The translations under genes and the position numbers were made by a program. 38,069 bases of DNA from Dehalococcoidia bacterium UBA1328 (GTDB taxonomy: Bacteria; Chloroflexota; Dehalococcoidia; Lucifugimonadales; Lucifugimonadaceae), in assembly GCA_002306815.1 (NCBI GenBank), contig DBTA01000036.1:89828-127896 (forward strand). Reading direction: 5' to 3'. Positions 25,601 through 32,477 of the stretch are shown here, piece after piece. Every line of letters starts with the position of its first letter. Position 1 is the stretch's first letter. The notes beneath the pieces were generated by a model, which was given only the letters and a program-made list of their open reading frames with translations, made no database searches and was not told where the DNA came from.

Positions 25601-25828
25601 GACATTCTCGTAAATTTCGACCCTGATCGGGCACAGGCAGCCTGCAAGGTAATCATGGACCTCTCTGAGCGGTTCCAGATCATCTTCCTCACATGTCACC
25701 CTGAGACTGAAGCGATGTTCAACTCGGTTGCAACCGGCGGCAAGAAAGCTCGAGAAGAATCAATGAGCGTGATTGAGCTGAGCAGCATAGAAGCGCCCGA
25801 GCGCCTCACGCTGGTCGAGCCAGCATAG
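22625..25828 (+). CDS. yhaN: Rad50/SbcC-like AAA ATPase with membrane-like hairpin (YhaN family)
   Basis: A 1067-residue SMC-like ATPase, partner of the nuclease encoded just upstream. Walker A is HGPNEAGKSAL (30-40). Long coiled-coil stretches rich in Glu, Arg and Leu follow on both sides of a pair of hydrophobic helices in the middle (SILLPTAVIIIGLASMTW and GLAGLLGLVAGFMLIS), the hallmark of YhaN compared with SbcC, which has a zinc hook. The C-terminal ABC signature ELSRGTAEQLFLAMRFAL and Walker B PVILDDILVNFDPDRA are intact. The frame is open from 22511 but overlaps yhaO; the TTG at 22625 gives the usual N-terminus RLTGINIENFGPF. The complex is thought to trim DNA ends near the membrane. 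Confidence 0.92.
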   Translation: MRLTGINIENFGPFVDKEFNDISNRVTLLHGPNEAGKSALRAFIRSTLFGYATKADSAALRDLFYYKHFKPEPGSGSVSLITSGDANFDIHRRDGKKRGEVAITGNATGSDDLLRTLLGGIDSELYTNVFSISLSELQEISSLNADEIRDKIYSVGLGLANVSLTDARGEIESELRKLRSPRAGRIRKIEKELADARAKLEETRRSSDQYTELANNLEQLVENIDAQTAELEDMRSGIERQKILISLRNPWERKTEIERQISELPQIDTIPEDGLQQLDSLVEQKTNLEYQISEGNLRQQDRKSESKSVGVVDAFIEHGDDIRKLLMETAYYTKAVNDIPVVEQELEKEQAQLDRDLAELGWPEDAVSKFETPLDLQSNLESAGRELTMACRKYQEAQLSVQSRTEDRETMADEVLKLAGARDALTDVPKESSADLEKKRDRLSRLRAAIADAGSIRYEMNDARKNVADKLAKTEDIGGFVGSILLPTAVIIIGLASMTWSYMRTELSGGLAGLLGLVAGFMLISRARAAGGFNITIRKPPISEDKDVTNVQVGEIQERLDTVNNEISEISGEFSISDKPTIRDVEEKAGEIDRSLDIRRRFESVSREFENEKARLSTIDNHLNEAHNVLALSAKTLADVQHRWQALLERSELRIDLDPSQAAHVMASIRTLKIQQRTTTSLRMRVSQMSDTASEIDLRLSEILEAAGIPKAPALQGTRALEDLAALMLAHDRAVERQNQISDEMEVWEGEKETLDGRVSELESKIGILLEKGEAYDQEEFKALAIQVNERRDLERKLYELLENYPLLSNNDGQSYRYDLANTPHEEAIARFQQLKDEEKRLRSVVDGLHVEQGNLRRQQVEYEKSGQALKLHSKINMLEERLNRDAQRWAVLTIARDVFERTREEFQQERQPALMKSASKYLSGLTLDRYTSVRAVIGEKEQGLEVVEGEGHTKRANELSRGTAEQLFLAMRFALIEEYAKNAEPMPVILDDILVNFDPDRAQAACKVIMDLSERFQIIFLTCHPETEAMFNSVATGGKKAREESMSVIELSSIEAPERLTLVEPA

Positions 25829-25856
25829 CGTTGGCACTGCGCCATAAAATCTAACT

Positions 25857-25876
25857 TCTCTAAGTAGAGATAATTA
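25857..25876. terminator. Short hairpin between convergent genes
   Basis: TCTCT (25857-25861) and AGAGA (25866-25870) form a five-base stem with a four-base loop followed by an A/T run. It is the only candidate terminator after yhaN in the 142-base convergent gap. Confidence 0.4.
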
Positions 25877-25970
25877 TAAAACGCCTTCTTTTACGTTCGA
25901 TAGACACGGAAAACGGGTCCCGTACAAACTGAAAGGCCGCTACACCGCTTTAGACGCGCTACCAAAAAAG

Positions 25971-26711
25971 CTACGCCTCACCACCAGCGCCATCGCGCTC
26001 CGCAGGTGTGACCGAAAGACCCTCGTAAAGACGCGTCATTCCGTCCAACCATTTCGCCTGAACGGCAGGATCCCACGACGGATCAAAGTCCGGATATTTA
26101 GCAAGAATTCTGTCTGCCAACTCCAGCTTTTCCGAGCCCTCGGAAACCGAAGATTTCGCCATCACTGGAGCCGTCGGTTTTTCCGCTACCGGTGGTGCAC
26201 CGTCAGCCGTTCTTTGACGCAGAGGAGCGGCGGATGCGCGCACCTTGCTCGATCCATGGCGACCTGCAGTTATACGCTTCGAAAGCTCAATTCCCGCCGC
26301 CTGTGCAGCTCGGATAAAGAACGCCTCGCATTTCGTCAGCACACCTTCTTTTGTGCCAAAGGATCGGAAGGCTTCATGGAACTGACCTTTACTCGCGCGG
26401 GCAAGGTCTAGCTCAAAAACCGGAATGTAAAAACTCTCCAGAATTCGACGCAATAAAGCACGTCTTTCGTCACCTTCGGCGTGCACCAAAACTTCCAATT
26501 CTTTGGACGGATGTCCCTCTGTGTCGACAAGCCGTAGAACCTTCAAAGCAGTCATTAACTGCGTACCAGAGCTACCCGAAAACCTCGGCCCCCAAACAGT
26601 TTTGTCGATACGTTCTGGAATGCCCTCATCAAGTAGAAATTCCAAAAAAGTTTGGAACGTACGGTACGGGACATATGGGGGAACAGCAGGTGTTTGTTCT
26701 TGAAGGGTCAT
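25971..26711 (-). CDS. DUF5343-like protein
   Basis: About 246 residues. The N-terminal half (PYVPYRTFQTFLEFL, GIPERIDKTVW, RFSGSSGTQLMTALKVLRLVD, then SFYIPVFELDL) resembles DUF5343, a helical domain of unknown role. A linker rich in Ala, Pro and Ser (about 165-205) is followed by a short helical region with the repeated W of FDPSWDPAVQAKWLDGMTRLYEGL. No catalytic motif is visible. Possible starts are TTG 26780, GTG 26753 (preceded by GGGGGA) and ATG 26711; the last is given as the conservative choice, but 26753 is attractive. Divergent from the ParB-like gene; TTTGGAA sites lie in its promoter and early coding part. A DNA-related role is inference from this context only. Confidence 0.7.
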   Translation of the reverse strand: MTLQEQTPAVPPYVPYRTFQTFLEFLLDEGIPERIDKTVWGPRFSGSSGTQLMTALKVLRLVDTEGHPSKELEVLVHAEGDERRALLRRILESFYIPVFELDLARASKGQFHEAFRSFGTKEGVLTKCEAFFIRAAQAAGIELSKRITAGRHGSSKVRASAAPLRQRTADGAPPVAEKPTAPVMAKSSVSEGSEKLELADRILAKYPDFDPSWDPAVQAKWLDGMTRLYEGLSVTPAERDGAGGEA

Positions 26712-26869
26712 TTGAACTGGGAAAGGCTCATTCCAAGCTTGTGTGCCAGACACACTATCCCCCAGCAATTCCAAAGTCAAATGTTATTTGGAATGCCCCG
26801 TTTCCCTATGGGGACAGTTTATGAAACTACTTTTTGGAACGCGGAAAATACTCTCAACAAATTTGGAAT
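26639..26869. repeat. Cluster of seven TTTGGAA(T/C)-type sites
   Basis: ATTCCAAA at 26639-26646, TTTGGAAC at 26651-26658, ATTCCAAG at 26730-26737, ATTCCAAA at 26768-26775, TTTGGAAT at 26787-26794, TTTGGAAC at 26833-26840 and TTTGGAAT at 26862-26869. Two pairs form inverted repeats (26639/26651 and 26768/26787). An eight-base word with this little freedom is not expected even once by chance in 230 bases. The cluster lies between the DUF5343-like and ParB-like genes and is a good candidate for a multi-site operator or a centromere-like region. Confidence 0.7.
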
Positions 26870-26952
26870 GGACTTTCAACCAGCATCGGCCCTAACCCGA
26901 GTGGGCTTCAAAACGAACTGGCAATCCCCACTCCACTTATAGGAAACTCGAA

Positions 26953-26968
26953 TCCGGGTCACCCCGGA
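26953..26968 (+). promoter_or_regulatory. Hairpin in leader of parB-like gene
   Basis: TCCGGG (26953-26958), TCAC, CCCGGA (26963-26968): a perfect six-base stem 22 bases before the proposed start, close to the ribosome site. It may affect translation. Confidence 0.4.
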
Positions 26969-26989
26969 AAATTAGTTGAGGAAAACAAG

Positions 26990-27898
26990 TTGAAGATTCC
27001 GATTGATCAGATCTTCCTGGACCCTGGTCTCCCTCGCCAAGCTAAGAAGAATGGACGCCGTGAGAGCGCGCGGTCTATGCGCTCAAAACGCGACCCGGTG
27101 GTTCTGCCTACGAACAATGGATACCTCCTTCTTGCTGGTGAGAGAAAGCTTGCAGCGGCACGTGATGCTGGCGAAGTTTCGGTCGAATGCACGGTCAAGG
27201 AAGAGGTCACAGCGCAGGAGCGTTGGGAGTTCTCTCTGGCCGAGCAGTACCACTCATCCCTCGTCCCTCCAATGCAGCTCGGACGTGCCTTCATGGAGTA
27301 CCGAGACAACCATGATGTGACCCAGCAAGAACTGGCTCGACGCACAGGAATTACACCCGGGACAATTCACCATTACGAAAGCCTGATTCGCACCCTCGAC
27401 CAGGGTCTGGGAGAAAAGGTCGACAGCGGTGAACTGACCTTTAAAGAGGCACGATCGATCGCCGATATTGACGACCACGTAAGGCAGAGAGAAATCGCCC
27501 AGCCATTCATTGATGGCCGGCTCTCCAGCGTGCATGTCGAGCGCATTGTTGGACGCGCAAAAACCTCGGCAACTTTGTCCATTGAAGACATCATCGAAGA
27601 GGTCGTAAACGGCAAGCCAGCGCCTGAGCTCGAACCTGAACCCGCACCGGTAATTCAACGTGCCATTCCGGTCGAAGCCGATACAGCGCTTATCGAAAAC
27701 GCCGTGCTCAAAATCGCTGGCGAGCTCGACGCTATGCAGCTTCAGGTCATTCCTGAATACCGACGGCTCAAGCTGATCAGCAGTCTGCGAATCCTCGATA
27801 GCCGCCTCAAGTCGGCACTGGCAAGTCTTAACGGAGGTGTTGCCGTAGCATCAGCTGTTCCACATCAGATCGGTGCCTCGACGAAAGTTCCAGTCTAA
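26990..27898 (+). CDS. Solitary ParB/Spo0J-family DNA-binding protein
   Basis: A 302-residue ParB-like protein. The N-terminal ParB/sulfiredoxin-fold domain has IPIDQIFLDPGLPRQ, DPVVL and the box LLLAGERKLAAARDAG (residues 46-61), a variant of GERRxRAA, the CTP-binding motif of ParB. A helix-turn-helix follows (VTQQELARRTGITPGTIHHYESL, 110-132), then a helical linker domain with ELTFKEARSIADI. The C-terminal ~90 residues have EPEPAP and a likely dimerisation part. The frame is open from 26834, but TTG at 26990 follows GAGG and starts right at the domain, so it is chosen. There is no parA next to it and no canonical parS. More likely a regulator or a special partition/occlusion factor than the chromosomal ParB. 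Confidence 0.8.
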   Translation: MKIPIDQIFLDPGLPRQAKKNGRRESARSMRSKRDPVVLPTNNGYLLLAGERKLAAARDAGEVSVECTVKEEVTAQERWEFSLAEQYHSSLVPPMQLGRAFMEYRDNHDVTQQELARRTGITPGTIHHYESLIRTLDQGLGEKVDSGELTFKEARSIADIDDHVRQREIAQPFIDGRLSSVHVERIVGRAKTSATLSIEDIIEEVVNGKPAPELEPEPAPVIQRAIPVEADTALIENAVLKIAGELDAMQLQVIPEYRRLKLISSLRILDSRLKSALASLNGGVAVASAVPHQIGASTKVPV

Positions 27899-27907
27899 AG
27901 AAAACCC

Positions 27908-27941
27908 CGCCTCTAGAAAAAAGCTAGAAATTTCAGAGGCG
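27908..27941 (-). terminator. Hairpin after parB-like gene, T-rich tail on minus strand
   Basis: CGCCTCT (27908-27914) pairs with AGAGGCG (27935-27941). On the minus strand the stem is followed by GGGGTTTTCTTT, a good terminator tail; on the plus strand no T-run follows. This suggests that a minus-strand transcript ends here. Confidence 0.5.
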
Positions 27942-28136
27942 CGTGACATCCAGATCGGTGTGCCGGCTGGCGCAAAAAACTGAATATCGCGTAGAGACAA
28001 CTTGTTGAAAAGCTAAGGTTTGTGCGGACACACAAACCTTACGCCGTCGGCACACTTCACGGGCTCTGAAGTTGCTGACACAGTCTCCGCTCGCGAGCCC
28101 ATGCGCCTCTCCAATCACGCCTCCGGAGAGGCGCAT
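27942..28136. ncRNA. Candidate structured RNA (strand uncertain)
   Basis: Consecutive perfect or near-perfect helices fill this spacer: CGTGA 27942-27946 / TCACG 28057-28061; GTGTGCCG 27958-27965 / CGGCACAC 28048-28055; GGCG 27969-27972 / CGCC 28042-28045; an 11-base hairpin TAAGGTTTGTG 28014-28024 / CACAAACCTTA 28031-28041; GGGCTC 28061-28066 / GAGCCC 28095-28100; and a 12-base hairpin 28101-28112 / 28125-28136. The first three helices nest and enclose the 11-base hairpin; the later two follow side by side. No protein frame explains them. It matches no RNA class I recognise (checked by eye against SRP, 6S, tmRNA, RNase P signatures). The minus-strand terminator tail at 27908 favours the minus strand. 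Confidence 0.5.
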
Positions 28137-28285
28137 CGCATTTAAGACGCAAATAGACGTAGAAAGAAATCTTAACAGCTTTGACTTCTGAGGAGAACCC
28201 CCACTCGAATCTCAACACTGCACTCATCCATACATAGAAATGTGTGAATATTGGCACCCAAAACTTGAACACCACTACCTGGTAT

Positions 28286-29125
28286 CTAAAGCCCCAAAAT
28301 ACCCGCAGCGTTATCCCGAAGAATCAACCGACGTGCGTCATCACGGATATCTAGCTCCTCGAACTGCTCCATCCACGTCACTGGTGAAATATACGGATAA
28401 TCCGAACCGAACAGCACCTTCTTTCGCAATCGACCGCCAGCCTCGGCGATCAATTCCTTCGGAATGTAACGAGGTGCCCATCCTGAAAGATCGATAAACA
28501 CGTTCGGCTTGTGCAAAGCCACCGCTATTTGCTCCTGGATCCAAGGCCAAGCTGGGTGAGCCATGATGATAGTTAAATCAGGATGTCGCGCCGCCAGCGA
28601 GTCAAAGCCCGGAATAGGACGAGCGTATGCAAGCTGAAAACCACCGCCACCAGGAGTGTTCGCCCCGGCAGCCGCGTAACCCGAATGCATAATCACCGGA
28701 ATCCCAAGCTCCTCAGCCTTCGAGAACAAAGGGGTGAACTCCGGATGATCTGGAAAGAACGCCTGGTGAATTGGGTGCAGCTTTAAACCAAGCATCCCTA
28801 GCTGCGTTACCGCCCGCTCAAGCTCTTCAACCGCCACCTTACCCTTACGCGGATCCACACTCGCAAACCCGATCAAAACGTCTGGGTGCGCTTCTACCGT
28901 TTCCGCAATGTACTCGTGCGGGTCAGGTAGATCGCCAGTTTCAGTCTCGGCATCGACCGAAAAAATCACCGCCATAGTGTCGATAGCACGGTACGTCTCG
29001 ACCATTTTCGCGACATCGTCTGGTTCACCTTCCATTCGGAACATCCGACGCAATCCCGGCTCGATGCCATACTCGGGAATGCCCGGCATACGGGGAACGT
29101 GAGCATGAATGTCGATAGCTTTCAT
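28286..29125 (-). CDS. Amidohydrolase-2 family metal-dependent hydrolase
   Basis: A 279-residue TIM-barrel enzyme of the amidohydrolase-related (ACMSD/gamma-resorcylate decarboxylase-like) family, which hydrolyses or decarboxylates ring or lactone compounds with a divalent metal. The metal motif is IDIHAHV (HxH, residues 7 and 9), then LKLHP, IMHSGY (metal His), IIMAHPAWPW (His) and LFGSDYPY (catalytic Asp). All expected residues are kept. ATG at 29125 is the first start. It stands alone: the structured element lies 150 bases beyond its 3' end and a 382-base A/T-rich spacer lies upstream. Substrate unknown; lactone hydrolysis in sugar-acid breakdown is one option. Confidence 0.88.
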   Translation of the reverse strand: MKAIDIHAHVPRMPGIPEYGIEPGLRRMFRMEGEPDDVAKMVETYRAIDTMAVIFSVDAETETGDLPDPHEYIAETVEAHPDVLIGFASVDPRKGKVAVEELERAVTQLGMLGLKLHPIHQAFFPDHPEFTPLFSKAEELGIPVIMHSGYAAAGANTPGGGGFQLAYARPIPGFDSLAARHPDLTIIMAHPAWPWIQEQIAVALHKPNVFIDLSGWAPRYIPKELIAEAGGRLRKKVLFGSDYPYISPVTWMEQFEELDIRDDARRLILRDNAAGILGL

Positions 29126-29507
29126 AGATTAGGGGAATGTAGATCTCAAAAGCTCGGTATTTACCGAACCAAGAAACGTTTACGAAAGGGTATGTCTATA
29201 ACCTAAAAATTCGAATCATCCGAATCGAGGTCCTGGCAGGTATAACTACAAAACATCTCAAATACAGTCATTCAACCATGCCGTAGAAACAGTCGCTATC
29301 TTATTCGAGACTCGCATACTGCGCATGAACTACAAACACAGTGATTCACAATTCATTCGAAATATTGATCTGTGACTATGATCCAAATCAGCGCGACTAA
29401 ATTTGCGTTTGTTTGCAGGTCTGCGAAACTCCAAAAGGTGATGAAATTATTCGATCACACCACGATATTGGATATTCAACCACCTTCAGCGGCGCAGAGT
29501 AAGCCCG
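29126..29507. other. A/T-rich spacer
   Basis: No gene or clear remnant in any frame. It is richer in A/T than its surroundings and holds a small CGGTATTTACCG hairpin (about 29154-29165), probably part of the amidohydrolase promoter region. Nothing else stands out. Confidence 0.4.
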
Positions 29508-30794
29508 CTACGCTTTAGGCTTCATTGGCAACAACAGCGAAAGGGCAGCCCCTAACGCTGCAATAATCCCAGCAAAAATAATCACGCCGTGAAATCCGTT
29601 TTCCTGGTTGATAAATCCTGCTGCAATTGGCGTTAGCGACCCAACTACCGACCCGCCGGTAAACATCAAAGCGGTCCCTGAGCCCTCAGACCCTTTGTCG
29701 ATCATGTCCATAGCGGCAGCGTTGATGATCGGCATCACTGAGAAGAAAAACAAACCAAGAACAGCGATCAAAATGGTCATTGGCAACCCTGAGTCGAACT
29801 GCAAGAACAGGAATACCAGCACTGTCATTATCGTCATTGCGAAAGAAATCACAGGTCGACGTCCGATTCGATCCGATAAGTTGCCCATGATCGGCGTCGA
29901 AACGATCCCTGCCATTGTGATTAGCGCGACGTGCACCCCAACAAACGTGTCAGAGTAGTCCAACTCTTCCCTCATATAAATAACTAGGAAAACCTGGAAC
30001 GAGTTGTGCACGGCTCCACGCATGGCACCCAACAACGCCATACCGAGCACGCCGGTGTTCGTAAACATCTTCTTAGCTGAACCGAAGTACTCACCAAGGC
30101 TTACATCACCTTTCGATTCAGCACCAGCCGTTTTGAAACGAGCAATCACTGTTAGTCCGGTCAGGAACATCGGAATCGAAATAATCACCGCAAGCCAGCG
30201 CCAATCGAGACCGCTAAAAACTATCCATGAACCGATCGATCCTGCGAGAAGGAATCCGATTATCAGCGGTGATGTCGTATTACCTATCTGAGCTCCCGTG
30301 AGATGCGCCGCCATCGCAAAGCCGCGCCGTTCCGGATATCTTGCCGCTAAAGTCCCGAAAGCCGGGGCGTGCCAGAGCGATGTACCGAACCCAACAATCG
30401 TCACACCAATAAGCAATATCCAGTAAACAGGTGAAACACCAATGATGATGTAGCCAGTACCAACCATCAGCATTGACGCAAACAAGATCCAGGCGATCTT
30501 TTTCCGGAACATATCGGTGAGAATTCCGGCGGGAATGTTAGCAAGCCCTGATGAAATCGACTGAGCCGACGACATTCCACCAATTGCAACGTCTCCAAGA
30601 CCGAGGGTCGCCCGAATACTCGGAATCATTACAAGAAGAGCACCTTGTCCAAAGTGCTTAATGCCGTGACCCGCCGAAAGCCCATACATCAATCCGAGTC
30701 CCGGAGTCGTAGTTTTTGTCTCTTGGTGGGATGTCTCCGGGGTGGATTCGCTGGGTATGGGTTCGCTAGTGGCCGATGTGTCTGTATTACTCAA
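29508..30794 (-). CDS. Major facilitator superfamily transporter
   Basis: A 428-residue permease with twelve predicted membrane helices. The MFS loop motif is present after helix 2 as GILTDMFRKKIAW and again after helix 8 as GNLSDRIGRRPV (the GxxxDRxGRR signature). The first ~35 residues are Ser/Thr/Pro/Glu-rich and cytoplasmic. The frame starts with TTG at 30794; no ribosome site is visible and the next ATG (LGLMYGLS, residue 35) would begin at helix 1, so the start is uncertain. Helices around GHGIKHFGQGALLV resemble the NarK/fosmidomycin-resistance-like or sugar-acid MFS groups. Substrate unknown. Confidence 0.87.
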   Translation of the reverse strand: MSNTDTSATSEPIPSESTPETSHQETKTTTPGLGLMYGLSAGHGIKHFGQGALLVMIPSIRATLGLGDVAIGGMSSAQSISSGLANIPAGILTDMFRKKIAWILFASMLMVGTGYIIIGVSPVYWILLIGVTIVGFGTSLWHAPAFGTLAARYPERRGFAMAAHLTGAQIGNTTSPLIIGFLLAGSIGSWIVFSGLDWRWLAVIISIPMFLTGLTVIARFKTAGAESKGDVSLGEYFGSAKKMFTNTGVLGMALLGAMRGAVHNSFQVFLVIYMREELDYSDTFVGVHVALITMAGIVSTPIMGNLSDRIGRRPVISFAMTIMTVLVFLFLQFDSGLPMTILIAVLGLFFFSVMPIINAAAMDMIDKGSEGSGTALMFTGGSVVGSLTPIAAGFINQENGFHGVIIFAGIIAALGAALSLLLPMKPKA

Positions 30795-30887
30795 AACGAG
30801 CGCAGTGTACGCCTACCCAACCCGAAAATCAGTCAACAACATCGACAGAACAGCAGAGCCCCCACCCATCAACGTCCCGAAAACCTA

Positions 30888-30915
30888 CTGGGGGGACCTT
30901 CGGCGGTGTGGAGGT
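30888..30915. repeat. Short repeat upstream of SDR gene
   Basis: GGGACCTTCGGCGGTGTGG-like sequence that recurs (GGGACCTTCGGTAGAGTCGG) at about 31917-31936, on the other side of the SDR gene. Both copies are preceded by CCCGA. About 16 of 20 bases agree. Confidence 0.35.
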
Positions 30916-31090
30916 TGGGCAAGTCACCAAAAATCACCCGCTCAACTCCTCCACCACCAAATACCACCCCGACGAAAACATGTCCTGAGTGGCATCGAAT
31001 GGATCGAGGTCAAACGCGGAAAAACCGCAAATACGCTACGATCCCCGTAAACCACACAACTCACCTCAATCACAAATACCGGAGCCACAC

Positions 31091-31882
31091 ATGAACCTCG
31101 GAATCTCAGGACGCACCGCAGTAGTAACCGGTGGAAGCGAAGGAATCGGAAAAGCCGCCGCCCACATCCTTGCCGAAGAGGGTGTAAACGTCATCATCCT
31201 CGCCAGAACCCAGAGCAAACTCGATTCCGCTGTCGACGAAATCAAATCAACCGCAGTTGGAACGATTCAAGCGATTAGTTGCGACGTATCTGATCCAACG
31301 AGCGTGAAATCCGCTTTCGCCACCATCCTCGAACAACACGGCAAGGTTGACATACTCGTCAACAACGCCGGCCACGGCAACGCCAATACTTTCGATCGAC
31401 TCGACCAAGAAATGCTCGACGAAGATCTTCACCTCAAAGTCCATGGTGCCATGTATTGCTCGAAGCAGGTTCTTCCCGGAATGAAAGCAAACAAGTGGGG
31501 ACGAATCATCAACATCACCACTGCTGCCGGCAAAGCCGCAGGCTACTCCACTCTCCCAACAGCCATGTCGAGAGCCGCAGGAATCGCCATGACCAAATCT
31601 ATGTCCAAAGAATTTGGTGCTGACGGCATTCTGGTAAACACCGTCTGTATCGGATCAATCCGCAGTGCCCAGAACCTCAGGCAAGCCGAAGCTGCCGTTG
31701 CCGCTGGAACCGTGTCCGACACCGAGGAGTACTACACCAAACGTTGTGAAAATGTGCCCGTGAAACGGGTCGGAGAAGCGAGGGAAGCTGGCGATCTAAT
31801 CGCATTTCTGGCCTCAGAACGAGCCTCATACATCTCAGGAGCCGCCATCAACATGGACGGTGGAGCCGCCCCGGTCGTCTAA
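31091..31882 (+). CDS. SDR-fold oxidoreductase without canonical Tyr/Lys
   Basis: A 263-residue SDR. The cofactor site TGGSEGIGKA (14-23) and the NNAGHGN strand are normal, as is the end SGAAINMDGG. The active site is not: where the family has Ser, then YSASK, this protein has ITTAAGKAAGYSTLPTAMSRAAG, so the YxxxK pair is replaced by TxxxR. Some SDR groups have the same loss (a xxMSRAA or SNxxR pattern), and may use other residues or be non-catalytic. The frame opens at 30989, but the ATG at 31091 with GGAG upstream gives the normal N-terminus. Single gene between two short repeats. Confidence 0.85.
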   Translation: MNLGISGRTAVVTGGSEGIGKAAAHILAEEGVNVIILARTQSKLDSAVDEIKSTAVGTIQAISCDVSDPTSVKSAFATILEQHGKVDILVNNAGHGNANTFDRLDQEMLDEDLHLKVHGAMYCSKQVLPGMKANKWGRIINITTAAGKAAGYSTLPTAMSRAAGIAMTKSMSKEFGADGILVNTVCIGSIRSAQNLRQAEAAVAAGTVSDTEEYYTKRCENVPVKRVGEAREAGDLIAFLASERASYISGAAINMDGGAAPVV

Positions 31883-31916
31883 CTTCTACCAAACCCCAAC
31901 GGCCCGACGCTGTTGG

Positions 31917-31936
31917 AGGGACCTTCGGTAGAGTCG
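31917..31936. repeat. Short repeat downstream of SDR gene
   Basis: Second copy of the GGGACCTTCGG element also seen at 30888-30915; it lies between the convergent SDR and cupin genes. Confidence 0.35.
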
Positions 31937-31958
31937 GGATCAAACGCTCAAGGGACGC

Positions 31959-32318
31959 CTAATCCAACGTGACCAACAACGACCTACGCACCTGACCATT
32001 CACCGCTCGCGAAATATGTCCCTGTCCGGTGGTGTCCTCGCAAATAAACACCTCACCAGCCTCAAACACCCGCTTCTCGCCTGAACCAACTGTTATTTCC
32101 ACAGCACCATCTAAATTCACAACATACTGCCGACGCGGCGCTGTGTGGAAATCGTAATCATAATCGCCGCTCGTCTCTCGAAAAACGATCCCGGTTGCCC
32201 CAAACGTCTCTGAAATGTGACCCACAATATTCGGCAACATCTGCACCTCGATCTCCTCAAAGTGCGACTGCCCATCATATCCCGTATACAACCGAGTAAC
32301 CGTCGTTTTCTTTGTCAT
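31959..32318 (-). CDS. Cupin-domain protein
   Basis: A 119-residue small cupin. The core DFHTAPRRQYVVNLDGAVEI (about 57-76) with its HTAPxRQ motif and the following FEAGEVFICEDTTGQGH (about 85-101) are typical of a widespread stand-alone cupin group of unknown role; the two His in HTAP and GQGH are likely metal ligands. ATG at 32318. Convergent with the SDR gene, and downstream on the same strand of the dihydrolipoamide dehydrogenase, from which it is separated by a terminator. Confidence 0.8.
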   Translation of the reverse strand: MTKKTTVTRLYTGYDGQSHFEEIEVQMLPNIVGHISETFGATGIVFRETSGDYDYDFHTAPRRQYVVNLDGAVEITVGSGEKRVFEAGEVFICEDTTGQGHISRAVNGQVRRSLLVTLD

Positions 32319-32418
32319 AGCAGTTAGTCCGCCTAAATCAGTTTTGTGAGTTTTTATTGTGAATCTGATTCAGAATTTCGTGTTCCTGCCAGCAACTTAC
32401 AACATGGGCACATACAAA

Positions 32419-32445
32419 GAAGCCTGAATCTTTCGAATCAGGCTT
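32419..32445 (-). terminator. Intrinsic terminator of lpd
   Basis: GAAGCCTGA (32419-32427) pairs with TCAGGCTTC (32437-32445) with a short loop. On the minus strand the stem is followed by TTTGT, as expected for the end of lpd (stop at 32478). Confidence 0.8.
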
Positions 32446-32477
32446 CAACAAACGATCCAGTAGAAATTTGCTAGCGA

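Noticed and set aside
25857..25870. TCTCTAAGTAGAGA, recalling part of a Cas12a-type CRISPR repeat
   Set aside because: A single copy, no spacers and no cas genes; it is just a short hairpin in a convergent gap.
26639..26869. Canonical chromosomal parS (TGTTTCACGTGAAACA) near the ParB-like gene
   Set aside because: Not found; the repeated word here is TTTGGAAY, which does not match.
26834..26989. N-terminal extension of the ParB-like protein
   Set aside because: The extra 52 codons run through the TTTGGAA sites and a hairpin, have no domain, and a ribosome site lies before TTG 26990.
30989..31090. N-terminal extension of the SDR at 31091
   Set aside because: 34 extra polar residues before the normal SDR N-terminus; ATG 31091 has a GGAG at proper distance.
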